A stretch of DNA of 22,760 nt from Desulfobulbaceae bacterium (GTDB taxonomy: Bacteria; Desulfobacterota; Desulfobulbia; Desulfobulbales; DAOVSZ01). Location of the stretch: assembly GCA_030627725.1 (NCBI GenBank), contig DAOVSZ010000006.1, forward strand, positions 1 through 22,760, in the 5' to 3' direction. The position numbers and the translations under genes are program-made. Shown one piece after another: positions 16,024-22,760 of the stretch (position 1 is the first letter of the stretch; every line of letters starts with the position of its first letter). The notes below the pieces were generated by a model. It was not told the origin of the DNA and did not search any database. It worked only from the letters and a program-made list of their open reading frames with translations.

Positions 16024-17127
16024 ATGAACCTTTCCACCTTTCAACAGAGCCGCCCCTATACCCTGGGAGTTGAACTTGAACTTCAGATTCTGGATGCGGA
16101 AACACTCAATTTAACCCAGGCAGCTCCTTTCCTGCTTCAGAAGACACCGAAGCGTTTTCACGACAGGATTAAGGAGGAATTCATTCAGTCCATGGTCGAA
16201 ATCCTTACCCCGGTCTGTGACAATGTGAGTGAAATCAGTGAGGATCTTGCTGCCACCTGTCATTTTCTCGAGTCCCTTGCGGCAGAGAATGGGTATCGTG
16301 TCTATGCGGCAAGCCTCCATCCCTTTGCGCACCGGAAAGACCAGCTCATCTCTCCCGGGGAGCGTTACGGACAGATAATGGACGACCTCCAGGTTGCAGG
16401 ACGAAGAATGATCACCCAGGGTCTCCATGTCCATGTCGGTATGCCGGATGCTGAAAGCGCGGTCCATGTCTGCGATGCGATCCGGGTCTATCTTCCGGTC
16501 CTTCTTGCACTGACCACCTCTTCTCCCTTTTTCCAGGGAGAGACGACCGGGTTCTACTCATACCGGTCACGACTCTTTCATGCCCTGCCCCGCTCCGGCA
16601 TCCCGCAATATCTCGGCAGCTGGAAAAATTTTCAGGAGCTGCTTGCAACTCTTATTCGCGCTGATTTTATCAGAAACATCCGTGAACTCTGGTGGGATGT
16701 CCGGCCTCATCCTGATTTCGGCACTGTGGAGATACGAATCTGCGATCTGCCGTCACGTTTTGAAGAAATCATCTCCATGACCGCACTTGTGCAGGCGCTT
16801 GTTGCAACACTTGCGGCTGATAAAAATTCCGGTCATCCGAATCTGGAAATAATCTCAAGCAATAAATGGCAGGCGTCACGATACGGACTTGACGGCAGAT
16901 ATATCACCCCTGCCGAAGACAGGTCTATCACCTTTGTCCAGGCGGCAACGGACCTTTTAGAAATGATACGCCCAAAGGCGAAAGAGTTTGCCACCCTTGA
17001 TTTATTGCATCCCATCGAAAAAGTTATTCAAAGAGGCACCAGCGCTCACCGGCAGATCGCCATGTACAATAAATGTAAAGATTTCAAGACAATAATCAAA
17101 AAAATACAAGGAGATTTCTGGAATTGA
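16024..17127 (+). CDS. GCS2-type carboxylate-amine ligase (YbdK-like)
   Basis: The 367-residue ATP-dependent ligase belongs to the glutamate-cysteine ligase 2 family and would join a carboxylate (often glutamate, gamma-linked) to an amine. Signatures are TLGVELELQIL (13-23), MVEILTPV (57-64), GLHVHVGM (133-140), LTTSSPFFQGETTGFYSYR (163-181) and DVRPHPDFGTVEIRICD (225-241). Length matches YbdK-like proteins, shorter than true GshA. The acceptor amine is unknown. It starts 9 bp after the amidohydrolase, and its TGA overlaps the TTG start of the gamma-glutamyltransferase. A ligase together with a transferase that breaks gamma-glutamyl bonds suggests one pathway for a gamma-glutamyl compound. 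Confidence 0.9.
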   Translation: MNLSTFQQSRPYTLGVELELQILDAETLNLTQAAPFLLQKTPKRFHDRIKEEFIQSMVEILTPVCDNVSEISEDLAATCHFLESLAAENGYRVYAASLHPFAHRKDQLISPGERYGQIMDDLQVAGRRMITQGLHVHVGMPDAESAVHVCDAIRVYLPVLLALTTSSPFFQGETTGFYSYRSRLFHALPRSGIPQYLGSWKNFQELLATLIRADFIRNIRELWWDVRPHPDFGTVEIRICDLPSRFEEIISMTALVQALVATLAADKNSGHPNLEIISSNKWQASRYGLDGRYITPAEDRSITFVQAATDLLEMIRPKAKEFATLDLLHPIEKVIQRGTSAHRQIAMYNKCKDFKTIIKKIQGDFWN

Positions 17128-18635
17128 ATTCAGGCAAAGCGATAGTTGCAACCGGCCATCCTCTGGTCAGCGCCGCAGCTGTTGAAATTTTAGAAAAAGG
17201 CGGCAATGCCTTTGACGCGGCAATTGCCGCCGGCTTTATGGGGGCTGTTGCAGAACCGGCGCTCACCAGTCTTGGCGGCGGCGGCTTTCTCCTTGCCAGA
17301 ACGAGCAAAGGGGACGAAGTTCTTTTTGATTTTTTTAGCGACACCCCGGGCTTAGGTCTGCCGAAAGAAAACCTGGAACCCCATTTCTTCCCGATCACAG
17401 TCCATTTCCCGGGCTCGGAACAGATCTTTAACATCGGCATGGGGTCCGTGGCAGTGCCGGGAAATCTCAAGGGCTTCATCCATGTCCACGAACGTCTTGG
17501 CAGACTCGGGCTTCGCGAGATTGTTTCTCCCGCGGCAAAAAGGGCCAGGAAAGGAATTCCGTTCACTTCCCATCAGGCCTATTTCATGGGCCTCTTAAAG
17601 CCTATCATGACCCTTACCAAAGAAGGGAAAAAGCTCTATGCACCTGATGGGAACTATGTCTCGGAGGGAACTCTTTATACAAATCCTGACTATGCGGATT
17701 TTCTTGAAACGCTTCCCCATGACCAGGGGAAGAACTTTTATCAAGACGATATCGCTGAAAGAATCGTCAATGATATGGCCGTTGGCAACGGCCTGCTGAC
17801 CATAAAAGACCTTGCCTCTTACAAAGTAAAAGAAAGAAAACCGCTTGAATGCACCTACCGTGACAGACGCCTCATCACAAATCCTCCTCCGTCATTCGGA
17901 GGCACACTTATCGCCCTGGCCCTCAGGCATCTTGAAAAGCTTCCTCTCTCTGAAACTTCCTGGGGTTCTTTCGCCCATCTCTTTTCACATGCATCCGTGA
18001 TGAAAGAGGTTGACCGCAGACGAGAAGGTGACCAGGCAGACTCTTTTGCGCTCTCCGAGCATTGGCGGAAAACAACATCAAAAACAATGCGCTTATTTTC
18101 TAAAGGCACAACCCACGTGAGCATCGTTGACAAAGAAGGCAATGTGGCCGGCATGACAACGTCAAACGGCGAGGGCTCAGGTTATATCGTGCCTGGAACC
18201 GGCATCATGCTGAATAATATGATGGGAGAAGATGACCTTCACCCGGACGGCTTTCACAGCAGTCAACCGGGCGTACGAATTTCTTCAATGATGTCGCCAT
18301 CAATCCTCACCAGGGGAAATGAGGTCAAACTTGTACTCGGCAGCGGCGGCAGCAAGCGAATACGTTCTGCAATCACACAGGTGATCAGCAACCATGTTGA
18401 CTTTCGGCAGGACATCAGTCAGGCTGTTGAGGCTCCCCGCCTGCACTGGGATGGCGAGACACTCCAGATGGAACCTGGTTTTTCCGGGGAGACTCTGACA
18501 AAACTTACAGAATATTTTCCAACAAATGTCTGGAAGCGGCATGACCTCTATTTTGGCGGTGTCCATGCCATCGACTCCGTGTCCGGCGCCGGCGACAAGA
18601 GAAGAGGCGGAAATGCTGTAATGATCGACCGATAG
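17124..18635 (+). CDS. Gamma-glutamyltransferase family protein without visible signal peptide
   Basis: This is an N-terminal-nucleophile hydrolase of the gamma-glutamyltranspeptidase family, 503 residues. VATGHPLVSAAAVEILEKGG (8-27) and NAFDAAIAA, ALTSLGGGGF (47-55), GSVAVPGN (107-114) and NPPPSFGGT (253-261) match. The self-cleavage and catalytic Thr should be Thr329 in GTTHVSIVDKEGN, followed by GTGIMLNNMMG (358-368) and GSGGSKRIRSA (406-416). The start is TTG at 17124, overlapping the TGA of the ligase (TTGA), with AAGGAG about 9 nt upstream, which indicates translational coupling. Because the family core begins within the first ten residues there is no room for a signal peptide; classical Ggt is periplasmic. 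Action on cytoplasmic gamma-glutamyl compounds is therefore likely. Confidence 0.92.
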   Translation: MNSGKAIVATGHPLVSAAAVEILEKGGNAFDAAIAAGFMGAVAEPALTSLGGGGFLLARTSKGDEVLFDFFSDTPGLGLPKENLEPHFFPITVHFPGSEQIFNIGMGSVAVPGNLKGFIHVHERLGRLGLREIVSPAAKRARKGIPFTSHQAYFMGLLKPIMTLTKEGKKLYAPDGNYVSEGTLYTNPDYADFLETLPHDQGKNFYQDDIAERIVNDMAVGNGLLTIKDLASYKVKERKPLECTYRDRRLITNPPPSFGGTLIALALRHLEKLPLSETSWGSFAHLFSHASVMKEVDRRREGDQADSFALSEHWRKTTSKTMRLFSKGTTHVSIVDKEGNVAGMTTSNGEGSGYIVPGTGIMLNNMMGEDDLHPDGFHSSQPGVRISSMMSPSILTRGNEVKLVLGSGGSKRIRSAITQVISNHVDFRQDISQAVEAPRLHWDGETLQMEPGFSGETLTKLTEYFPTNVWKRHDLYFGGVHAIDSVSGAGDKRRGGNAVMIDR

Positions 18636-18735
18636 GTATTTCTCTATACTGTTCTGTGAAAACTTCCAGAGAAATCTGTCTCCGGATAAAAACGAATAAT
18701 TTTGTCTTGTTAAAATGTAATTATCCAGTTAACTC

Positions 18736-18763
18736 TTGACAAGTACAGCGCAATTCTGATAAT
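18736..18763 (+). promoter_or_regulatory. Sigma70-like promoter of the 12-haem cytochrome pair
   Basis: TTGACA (18736-18741), a 16 nt spacer and GATAAT (18758-18763) preceded by T. It is the best promoter match in the window. It lies about 65 nt before the first cytochrome start and 100 bp after the gamma-glutamyltransferase stop. Confidence 0.65.
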
Positions 18764-18778
18764 GAATTATTATTCATT
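18761..18778 (+). promoter_or_regulatory. Palindrome at the expected transcription start, operator candidate
   Basis: AATGAAT-TATT-ATTCATT is a perfect inverted repeat of 7 bp arms and 4 bp spacer. It overlaps the end of the -10 box and covers the expected start point, where a repressor would block transcription. AT-rich sequence produces such palindromes by chance, so the call is tentative. Confidence 0.4.
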
Positions 18779-18829
18779 TTTAAAATCAATTCCCTACAAA
18801 CATTCAAGCTTGAGGAAGGAACAAACGTG

Positions 18830-19630
18830 ATGCAGAAAAAGAATACGAAGTCGCTAACAAGATTACTGAGTGCACTGTTTTTTTCCGCTGCCATGTGTAT
18901 CGTGTTTACTCACAACGCCGATGCCAAGGGAGCAGCCGTTCTTCAGCCTTCAGACTGTATTAAATGCCACTCGAAAGAACCTCGATCCATAGAGGAAAAC
19001 GGCAAAAAGCATCAAACCGACGTTACCTGCCTTGATTGCCATGTTGAGCATCCCCCGGAAGGAACAAATGCCATCCCTGCATGTTCCATGTGCCATTCCG
19101 GAGAGGCCCATTATCAACTTGAAAATTGTATGGGCTGCCACTCCGACCCTCATCAGCCCCTCAACCTCCAGATTGCCGGTGATATAACCGGTCCCTGCCT
19201 GACATGCCACGAGGACCAAGGTTTTGAAATGCAGGACAACCCAAGCAAACACACGGATGTATCCTGTACATTCTGTCATAACGTCCACGGCCTGATTCCT
19301 GATTGCTCCAAATGCCACGAACCTCATGTTGCCGGCCAGACAACAACTGAATGTCTTGCCTGTCATCCGGTCCACAGTCCTCTGATGATCGAATATCCAA
19401 TGACGACACCCAGACCATATTGTACGGCATGTCATGAGGAAGTCGGTGAATTAATGGAACAAACCAGAACAAAACATCAGACATTTACATGCGCATTCTG
19501 TCATCGTGGAGAGCATCCGAATGTTCCGCTCTGCCGGACCTGCCATGGAGAACCGCATTCACAGACAACTCACAAGAAAATGCCGGAATGCCTCGAATGT
19601 CATCTCGATGCACATAATCTTGTAAAATAA
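18830..19630 (+). CDS. Periplasmic 12-haem c-type cytochrome, first of a tandem pair
   Basis: The 266-residue protein has an N-terminal signal peptide ending near HNADA (about residue 32). Twelve CxxCH sites follow through the whole chain: CIKCH, CLDCH, CSMCH, CMGCH, CLTCH, CTFCH, CSKCH, CLACH, CTACH, CAFCH, CRTCH and CLECH. Many other His residues (HQ, HP, HSP) could be distal ligands. There is no membrane anchor after the signal, so it is a soluble periplasmic or secreted electron carrier. The start chosen is the ATG at 18830 (AAGGA 9 nt upstream); the adjoining GTG at 18827 is an alternative. The downstream gene is a close paralogue with the same number and order of haem sites. Haem count is directly read; the redox partner is unknown. 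Confidence 0.92.
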   Translation: MQKKNTKSLTRLLSALFFSAAMCIVFTHNADAKGAAVLQPSDCIKCHSKEPRSIEENGKKHQTDVTCLDCHVEHPPEGTNAIPACSMCHSGEAHYQLENCMGCHSDPHQPLNLQIAGDITGPCLTCHEDQGFEMQDNPSKHTDVSCTFCHNVHGLIPDCSKCHEPHVAGQTTTECLACHPVHSPLMIEYPMTTPRPYCTACHEEVGELMEQTRTKHQTFTCAFCHRGEHPNVPLCRTCHGEPHSQTTHKKMPECLECHLDAHNLVK

Positions 19631-19650
19631 TCAACCATCAAGCAAAAAAC

Positions 19651-19683
19651 ATCACGGTCTCATACACAGTATGTGGCCGTGAT
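19651..19683 (+). other. Intergenic hairpin between the two cytochrome genes
   Basis: ATCACGG (19651-19657) and CCGTGAT (19677-19683) pair. Inside, CATAC and GTATG (19661-19665, 19669-19673) pair around a 3 nt loop, with 3 nt on each side unpaired. No T-run follows, so it is not a standard terminator; it may be an RNA processing or stability hairpin that sets the ratio of the two proteins. Confidence 0.5.
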
Positions 19684-19735
19684 TATTAAGAGAATGATTA
19701 TACACCTCAACAAACAGGAGTGGAGGAAGAGGATT

Positions 19736-20581
19736 ATGCTCAAAAACAAACTAGGTCTTATCGCAACGCTTGGATTCTGTTGGATTTTCTTTGGAATGAA
19801 CGTAAACGGGCAGTCAACAGCGGAAGCCAATATCTACAACCTTGATATTGAACCACTCACTGTCTCCGAGTGTGGACAGTGTCATTTTTCTCATTTCACC
19901 AGATTGAAAGAGAATGGAGATAAACATCAGGATGTCACCTGTACGGATTGCCATGAAAAGTTTCACGCCTATAACCCGCTGAAGAATAATTACGCTGAGA
20001 TCATGCCCAAGTGCGATCAGTGCCATGAATCCGGTTTCCATGGCACAGCCCCTGAGGTGAATGCCTGTATCAACTGTCATCAGGACCCGCATCAGCCGCT
20101 GAACGCTATGCCGGATCCGGACGGGTTAGAGTCTCTGTGCCGGTCCTGTCACACTGACATCAATGGACTTCTCCAAGGGCAGCCGAGCAGACATACCGAC
20201 GAAACATGCTCCTCCTGCCATTCGGAAAAGCACGGCCGCATACCGGCCTGCTCCGAATGTCATGATAACCACAGCCCGATGGTCGTCATGGAGGCACCTG
20301 GCTGCATGGAATGTCACCCTGTTCATACACCGACCAATATCGTTTATCCTGTCACCCAGAACAATCAGCTCTGCGCAGGATGCCACGAGACTCCCTTTAA
20401 CGAGTTGAGAGACAACGAGACAAAACACACCTTCCTTACATGTGCAAAATGTCATCCGTCTCATGCCCAGTTAATGACATGCCAGGAATGTCACGGCGAT
20501 GCGCCGCATAACCCGTCAATGCATGCCAAGCATCCGATATGTGGCGACTGCCATAACACCGCGCACGACATACATAAATAA
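19736..20581 (+). CDS. Periplasmic 12-haem c-type cytochrome, second of a tandem pair
   Basis: The 281-residue protein has a signal peptide (hydrophobic about 6-22, NVNGQS after it). Twelve CxxCH sites are spread over the whole chain: CGQCH, CTDCH, CDQCH, CINCH, CRSCH, CSSCH, CSECH, CMECH, CAGCH, CAKCH, CQECH and CGDCH. Shared phrases with the first cytochrome (KHQDVTC/KHQTDVTC, CHQDPHQPLN/CHSDPHQPLN, CHPVHTP/CHPVHSP) show tandem duplication. The start at 19736 is chosen over a GTG at 19673 because GGAGG lies 9 nt upstream and the signal peptide begins there. It ends before a strong terminator at 20610. It probably acts in the same electron chain as its neighbour. Confidence 0.92.
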   Translation: MLKNKLGLIATLGFCWIFFGMNVNGQSTAEANIYNLDIEPLTVSECGQCHFSHFTRLKENGDKHQDVTCTDCHEKFHAYNPLKNNYAEIMPKCDQCHESGFHGTAPEVNACINCHQDPHQPLNAMPDPDGLESLCRSCHTDINGLLQGQPSRHTDETCSSCHSEKHGRIPACSECHDNHSPMVVMEAPGCMECHPVHTPTNIVYPVTQNNQLCAGCHETPFNELRDNETKHTFLTCAKCHPSHAQLMTCQECHGDAPHNPSMHAKHPICGDCHNTAHDIHK

Positions 20582-20609
20582 CTACTCACTTAAATAGTTA
20601 TAACTTTTT

Positions 20610-20649
20610 ACGGCTTCTGTCATGAAGATGACAGAAGCCGTTTTTTTTT
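20610..20649 (+). terminator. Strong Rho-independent terminator after the cytochrome pair
   Basis: ACGGCTTCTGTCAT (20610-20623) pairs perfectly with ATGACAGAAGCCGT (20628-20641) around a GAAG loop. The run of T residues extends to 20649. It is 29 nt after the second cytochrome stop. Confidence 0.95.
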
Positions 20650-20679
20650 GGAGATGTTTTGAAATAAGGGTAAAAAATA

Positions 20680-20693
20680 TGGTATAAATTCTG
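20680..20693 (+). repeat. Direct repeat TGGTATAAATTCTG, first copy
   Basis: Identical over 14 bases to 20843-20856. This copy abuts the first base of hairpin element C (20694). Confidence 0.85.
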
Positions 20694-20801
20694 GTAACTG
20701 CTCAGCAGCACCCCATCTGCACGCGATCAGGCTGGTTCACATAGGACTACTATAGTTCACCATCCTGCTTGCACACATCTGGGGCACTGCTGAGCAGTTA
20801 C
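20694..20801 (+). repeat. Hairpin repeat element, copy C
   Basis: A 108 bp element with perfect 15 bp inverted ends (GTAACTGCTCAGCAG on the left, CTGCTGAGCAGTTAC on the right), then a C-A/A-C mismatch pair at stem positions 16-17 and four more C-G pairs. The core holds GCGATCAGG, CACATAG, ACTATAGT and CCTG in the family order. No ORF lies inside. It is between the cytochrome terminator and the phosphohexomutase gene. Confidence 0.87.
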
Positions 20802-20805
20802 AACA

Positions 20806-20821
20806 TGGTATTTTTTTTGCA
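20806..20821 (+). promoter_or_regulatory. Sigma54-like -24/-12 site before the phosphohexomutase gene
   Basis: TGGTAT and TTGCA are placed so that GG (20807-20808) and GC (20819-20820) are separated by exactly 10 nt, the sigma54 spacing. It begins 5 bp after element C. The stretch between is all T except one A, so chance is a real possibility, and no activator site was identified. The start codon is about 90 nt downstream. Confidence 0.4.
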
Positions 20822-20842
20822 ATTATTTAGCTCCACCTAAAT

Positions 20843-20856
20843 TGGTATAAATTCTG
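20843..20856 (+). repeat. Direct repeat TGGTATAAATTCTG, second copy
   Basis: Identical to 20680-20693. The following bases (AAACCGCTGACCA) still resemble the left end of element C, so this may be a decayed second start of an element. Its TATAAA could serve as a -10 for the downstream gene. Confidence 0.8.
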
Positions 20857-20910
20857 TAAACCGCTGACCATAACCTGAACTTCCTGTTTGCCGGAATAAG
20901 GAGAAAATCC

Positions 20911-22644
20911 ATGAGCAAGACTAACGATACGTTCTCTCCGCTCTCTGCAAAACACATTGTCCCTGGGAATCATGCTGAAAGTGATTATTTCGCCTTGATC
21001 AGAGACCTGCTTGCAAAAAGAAAAACCTGTACAGTGGGTGACCCTGGATATGTTTCGATACAGCGTGAAATCGATAAGGTATATGCCCTTATAAAAGATG
21101 AAATCATAACCAACAGATCAAATCCGATTCGAGAGGTGAGTTTCGGCACCTCAGGGTGGAGAGGCATTATCGGCAAGGACATCACCTGCCGGTCGATTGC
21201 ACAGGTTACCCTTGCTATTATCGCCTTATATCAGGAATTATCGTCATCTTCAGAGTTGACTGACCCTCTCGGCGTACAGACCCTTGAAGAAGCCCGGAGA
21301 CGCGGTTGCGTTGTTGGTTATGATAACAGATTCGGTGGTGATTTTTTTGCACAGAGCGTTATAGACGTTCTTACTTCAAACGGGTTTACAGTCCATTTTG
21401 CCGGCGAGTCCACAACAGGCGCTCTTTCCGCTGCCATGCTCGACCTGCATGCCGCTTTTTCCGTCAACCTCACCCCGAGCCATAATCCACTTGATTATGC
21501 CGGATATAAGTACAATGCCGCAGATGCAGGGCCTGCATCATCTATCCTGACGACGCGGATCACGGAAAACGCAAGAAAACTCATCTCGGAAGGAAATGAA
21601 ATATCCTTGAACCCTGACAAATCACTGGTAAAGCCCTTTTCCGCCCTTGATTCCTGGAAAAATCTTGTCAGAAAGGGGTGTTCTTCTCATGGAATAGACT
21701 ATGACGCCATCGTGAAGGAGTTCATCGCCACTGAAGATATTGTTGTTGCCGTAGACAGTGTGCATGGCGCCAGCAGAGTGCATATTCGGTCACTTTTCAA
21801 TGACCAGGAAACGGACCGTCTTATCCATATCCGTTCAGATTCCGACCCCACCTTCGGAGGTATCGCGCCGGAACCATCAGCTGCCAATATGGTCATGGTC
21901 AAGCAGACCCTTGCAATGAGAAAGGAGCCTTTGAAGCTCGGAGTTATTATCGATCCGGACGCTGACAGGATCAGATTTACTGACGGCGCCAACGAAATCA
22001 GCATGAATGAATTCGGCGCCATGTGCTATCATTACCTGCATGAAGTTAAAAAGAAAAAGGGGATGGTGGCGAAAACCGTAGCAACGAGCAATTTTGCAAA
22101 TGCGCTTGCTTCATCATTTGGAGAGGAAGTTTTTGAACCGCGGGTCGGCTTCAAGGAATTCAAACCGGTCATCAATAAAGCCCTTGTCTATTTTGAGGAG
22201 TCAGACGGCATCTCAATGACCGGTCACACCCCTGAAAAAGACGCCTACATAGGACTTTTTGCAGCCATGGACATGGTTATGCATCTTAAAAAAAATCTCG
22301 GGGAATACCTTGTCGACCTGAAAGAGGCATATGGAAGTTATTTTCCGGACCGCGACGGCGTTGTGGTCAGCCAGCAGGGCGATGAACTCAAAGAGACCCT
22401 TGCCATACTCCAAAAATACGATGAAGGAAGTTCAATATTGATTGGCGGTATCGACAAAAAAATCAAGAAGGTGATTGCCATTGATGGCCGCAAGATGATC
22501 TTTGAGGATGACAGCTGGATAATGATCAGACCATCAGGGACAGAGCCGAAAGTGCGGTTCTACGTCGAGGCACGGACTGAAGAAGGGAAAAACACGCTGT
22601 TTGACGCTGCCAAGGCAATGCTCGCTGAGATCGGTCTGATCTAA
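20911..22644 (+). CDS. Phosphohexomutase (phosphoglucomutase/phosphomannomutase family)
   Basis: The 577-residue alpha-D-phosphohexomutase interconverts hexose 1- and 6-phosphates in the cytoplasm. Motifs are SFGTSGWRG (77-85), the phosphoserine loop LTPSHNP with Ser190, the metal loop DPDADR (348-353), the sugar-binding loop FEESDG (428-433) and the phosphate-binding loop RPSGTEPKVR (540-549). All four active-site loops are intact. The sugar loop does not exactly match the usual PGM, PMM or GlmM forms known to me, so specificity is left open. An N-terminal extension of about 70 residues precedes the core, longer than in PMM/PGM enzymes of about 460 residues. The start has AAGGAG about 7 nt upstream. 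It appears monocistronic. Confidence 0.94.
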   Translation: MSKTNDTFSPLSAKHIVPGNHAESDYFALIRDLLAKRKTCTVGDPGYVSIQREIDKVYALIKDEIITNRSNPIREVSFGTSGWRGIIGKDITCRSIAQVTLAIIALYQELSSSSELTDPLGVQTLEEARRRGCVVGYDNRFGGDFFAQSVIDVLTSNGFTVHFAGESTTGALSAAMLDLHAAFSVNLTPSHNPLDYAGYKYNAADAGPASSILTTRITENARKLISEGNEISLNPDKSLVKPFSALDSWKNLVRKGCSSHGIDYDAIVKEFIATEDIVVAVDSVHGASRVHIRSLFNDQETDRLIHIRSDSDPTFGGIAPEPSAANMVMVKQTLAMRKEPLKLGVIIDPDADRIRFTDGANEISMNEFGAMCYHYLHEVKKKKGMVAKTVATSNFANALASSFGEEVFEPRVGFKEFKPVINKALVYFEESDGISMTGHTPEKDAYIGLFAAMDMVMHLKKNLGEYLVDLKEAYGSYFPDRDGVVVSQQGDELKETLAILQKYDEGSSILIGGIDKKIKKVIAIDGRKMIFEDDSWIMIRPSGTEPKVRFYVEARTEEGKNTLFDAAKAMLAEIGLI

Positions 22645-22682
22645 CGCAAATCTGCAAGGCCGACAATGTTTCGTTAGGTTTT

Positions 22683-22760
22683 CTATTTCATTCTCTGGAG
22701 GCAGCCAAGAATCCTTTCAACAATATTATCGATCTCCGGCTTGGTGATCTGGTCGTCAGC
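22683..22760 (-). CDS. C-terminal end of an unidentified leftward gene
   Basis: Read leftward from the window edge, an open frame of 25 codons ends with TAG at 22683-22685 (ADDQITKPEIDNIVERILG, then CLQRMK). The tail is an amphipathic helix. It resembles the last helix of some class III aminotransferases, but this is too short for a name. It is convergent with the phosphohexomutase, 38 bp apart. Confidence 0.5.
   Translation of the reverse strand, partial: ADDQITKPEIDNIVERILGCLQRMK

Larger units (their letters stand above)
20582..20910. other. Intergenic region with terminator, element C and repeats
   Basis: These 329 bp hold the cytochrome terminator, a 14 bp direct repeat, hairpin element C and a sigma54-like site, each listed separately. 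No gene is seen. Confidence 0.7.

Noticed and set aside
15493..16044. 183-codon minus-strand ORF
   Set aside because: Antisense to the amidohydrolase, which has all family motifs.
18638..18675. ATTTCTCT / AGAGAAAT inverted repeat after the gamma-glutamyltransferase
   Set aside because: An 8 bp A/T-rich stem with a 22 nt loop and no T-run; too weak for a terminator.
18950..19435. 161-codon minus-strand ORF over the first 12-haem cytochrome
   Set aside because: Long antisense frames arise from the repeated Cys-His codons; no ribosome binding site.
19673..19735. Upstream GTG start extending the second 12-haem cytochrome by 21 residues
   Set aside because: The GTG lies inside a hairpin without Shine-Dalgarno, and the signal peptide plus GGAGG support 19736.
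8145..20801. Reading the three hairpin elements as a CRISPR array or an insertion sequence
   Set aside because: The copies are kilobases apart, have no spacers and encode no transposase.

Overview
The window looks like chromosomal DNA of an anaerobic or facultatively anaerobic Desulfobacterota (former Deltaproteobacteria), perhaps near Desulfobulbales. This is inferred from three multihaem c-type cytochromes, PAS/LuxR-type regulators, HDOD and GGDEF signalling proteins and a radical SAM/ArsM fusion. No rRNA, tRNA, CRISPR array, prophage or complete insertion sequence was seen. Coding density is high and both strands are used.

Layout: (1) 1-1340, leftward: the 5' part of an exported multihaem cytochrome and a small winged-helix/coiled-coil protein. 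(2) 1519-2838, rightward: rarA. (3) 2842-4862, leftward: two related LuxR-type regulators, one with a PAS domain and a receiver that has lost its phospho-acceptor. (4) 5161-6414, a membrane diguanylate cyclase, convergent with an alpha/beta hydrolase (6420-7238). (5) 7330-9652, rightward: trmJ, then a Rho_N-domain protein and an HDOD protein that look co-transcribed. (6) 10129-14598, leftward: a YkgJ-like cysteine-cluster protein, and a two-gene unit in which a 1027-residue radical SAM / arsenite methyltransferase / Cys-rich (DUF5714-like) fusion overlaps a TVP38/TMEM64 membrane protein by 4 nt. (7) 14833-18635, rightward operon: M20 amidohydrolase, GCS2-type carboxylate-amine ligase and a gamma-glutamyltransferase started by a coupled TTG. 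(8) 18830-20581: two tandem 12-haem cytochromes between a good sigma70-like promoter and a strong terminator. (9) 20911-22644: a phosphohexomutase, then the C-terminal tail of a leftward gene at the edge.

The most unusual non-coding signal is a family of about 107-132 bp hairpin elements at 8145-8276, 9736-9842 and 20694-20801. They share a core (GCGATCAGG ... ATAG ... ACTATAGT ... CCTG). The outer arms have diverged but stay self-complementary, and a two-base wobble/mismatch lies at the same stem position in all three. A possible end-only remnant is at 14697-14718. No REP-associated or IS200-like transposase is present in the window.

The strongest candidates for undescribed biology are the radical SAM-ArsM-Cys-rich fusion with its coupled membrane partner (possibly organoarsenic synthesis), this hairpin family, the pseudo-receiver regulator with its sensorless paralogue, and the gamma-glutamyl operon whose transferase has no visible export signal.
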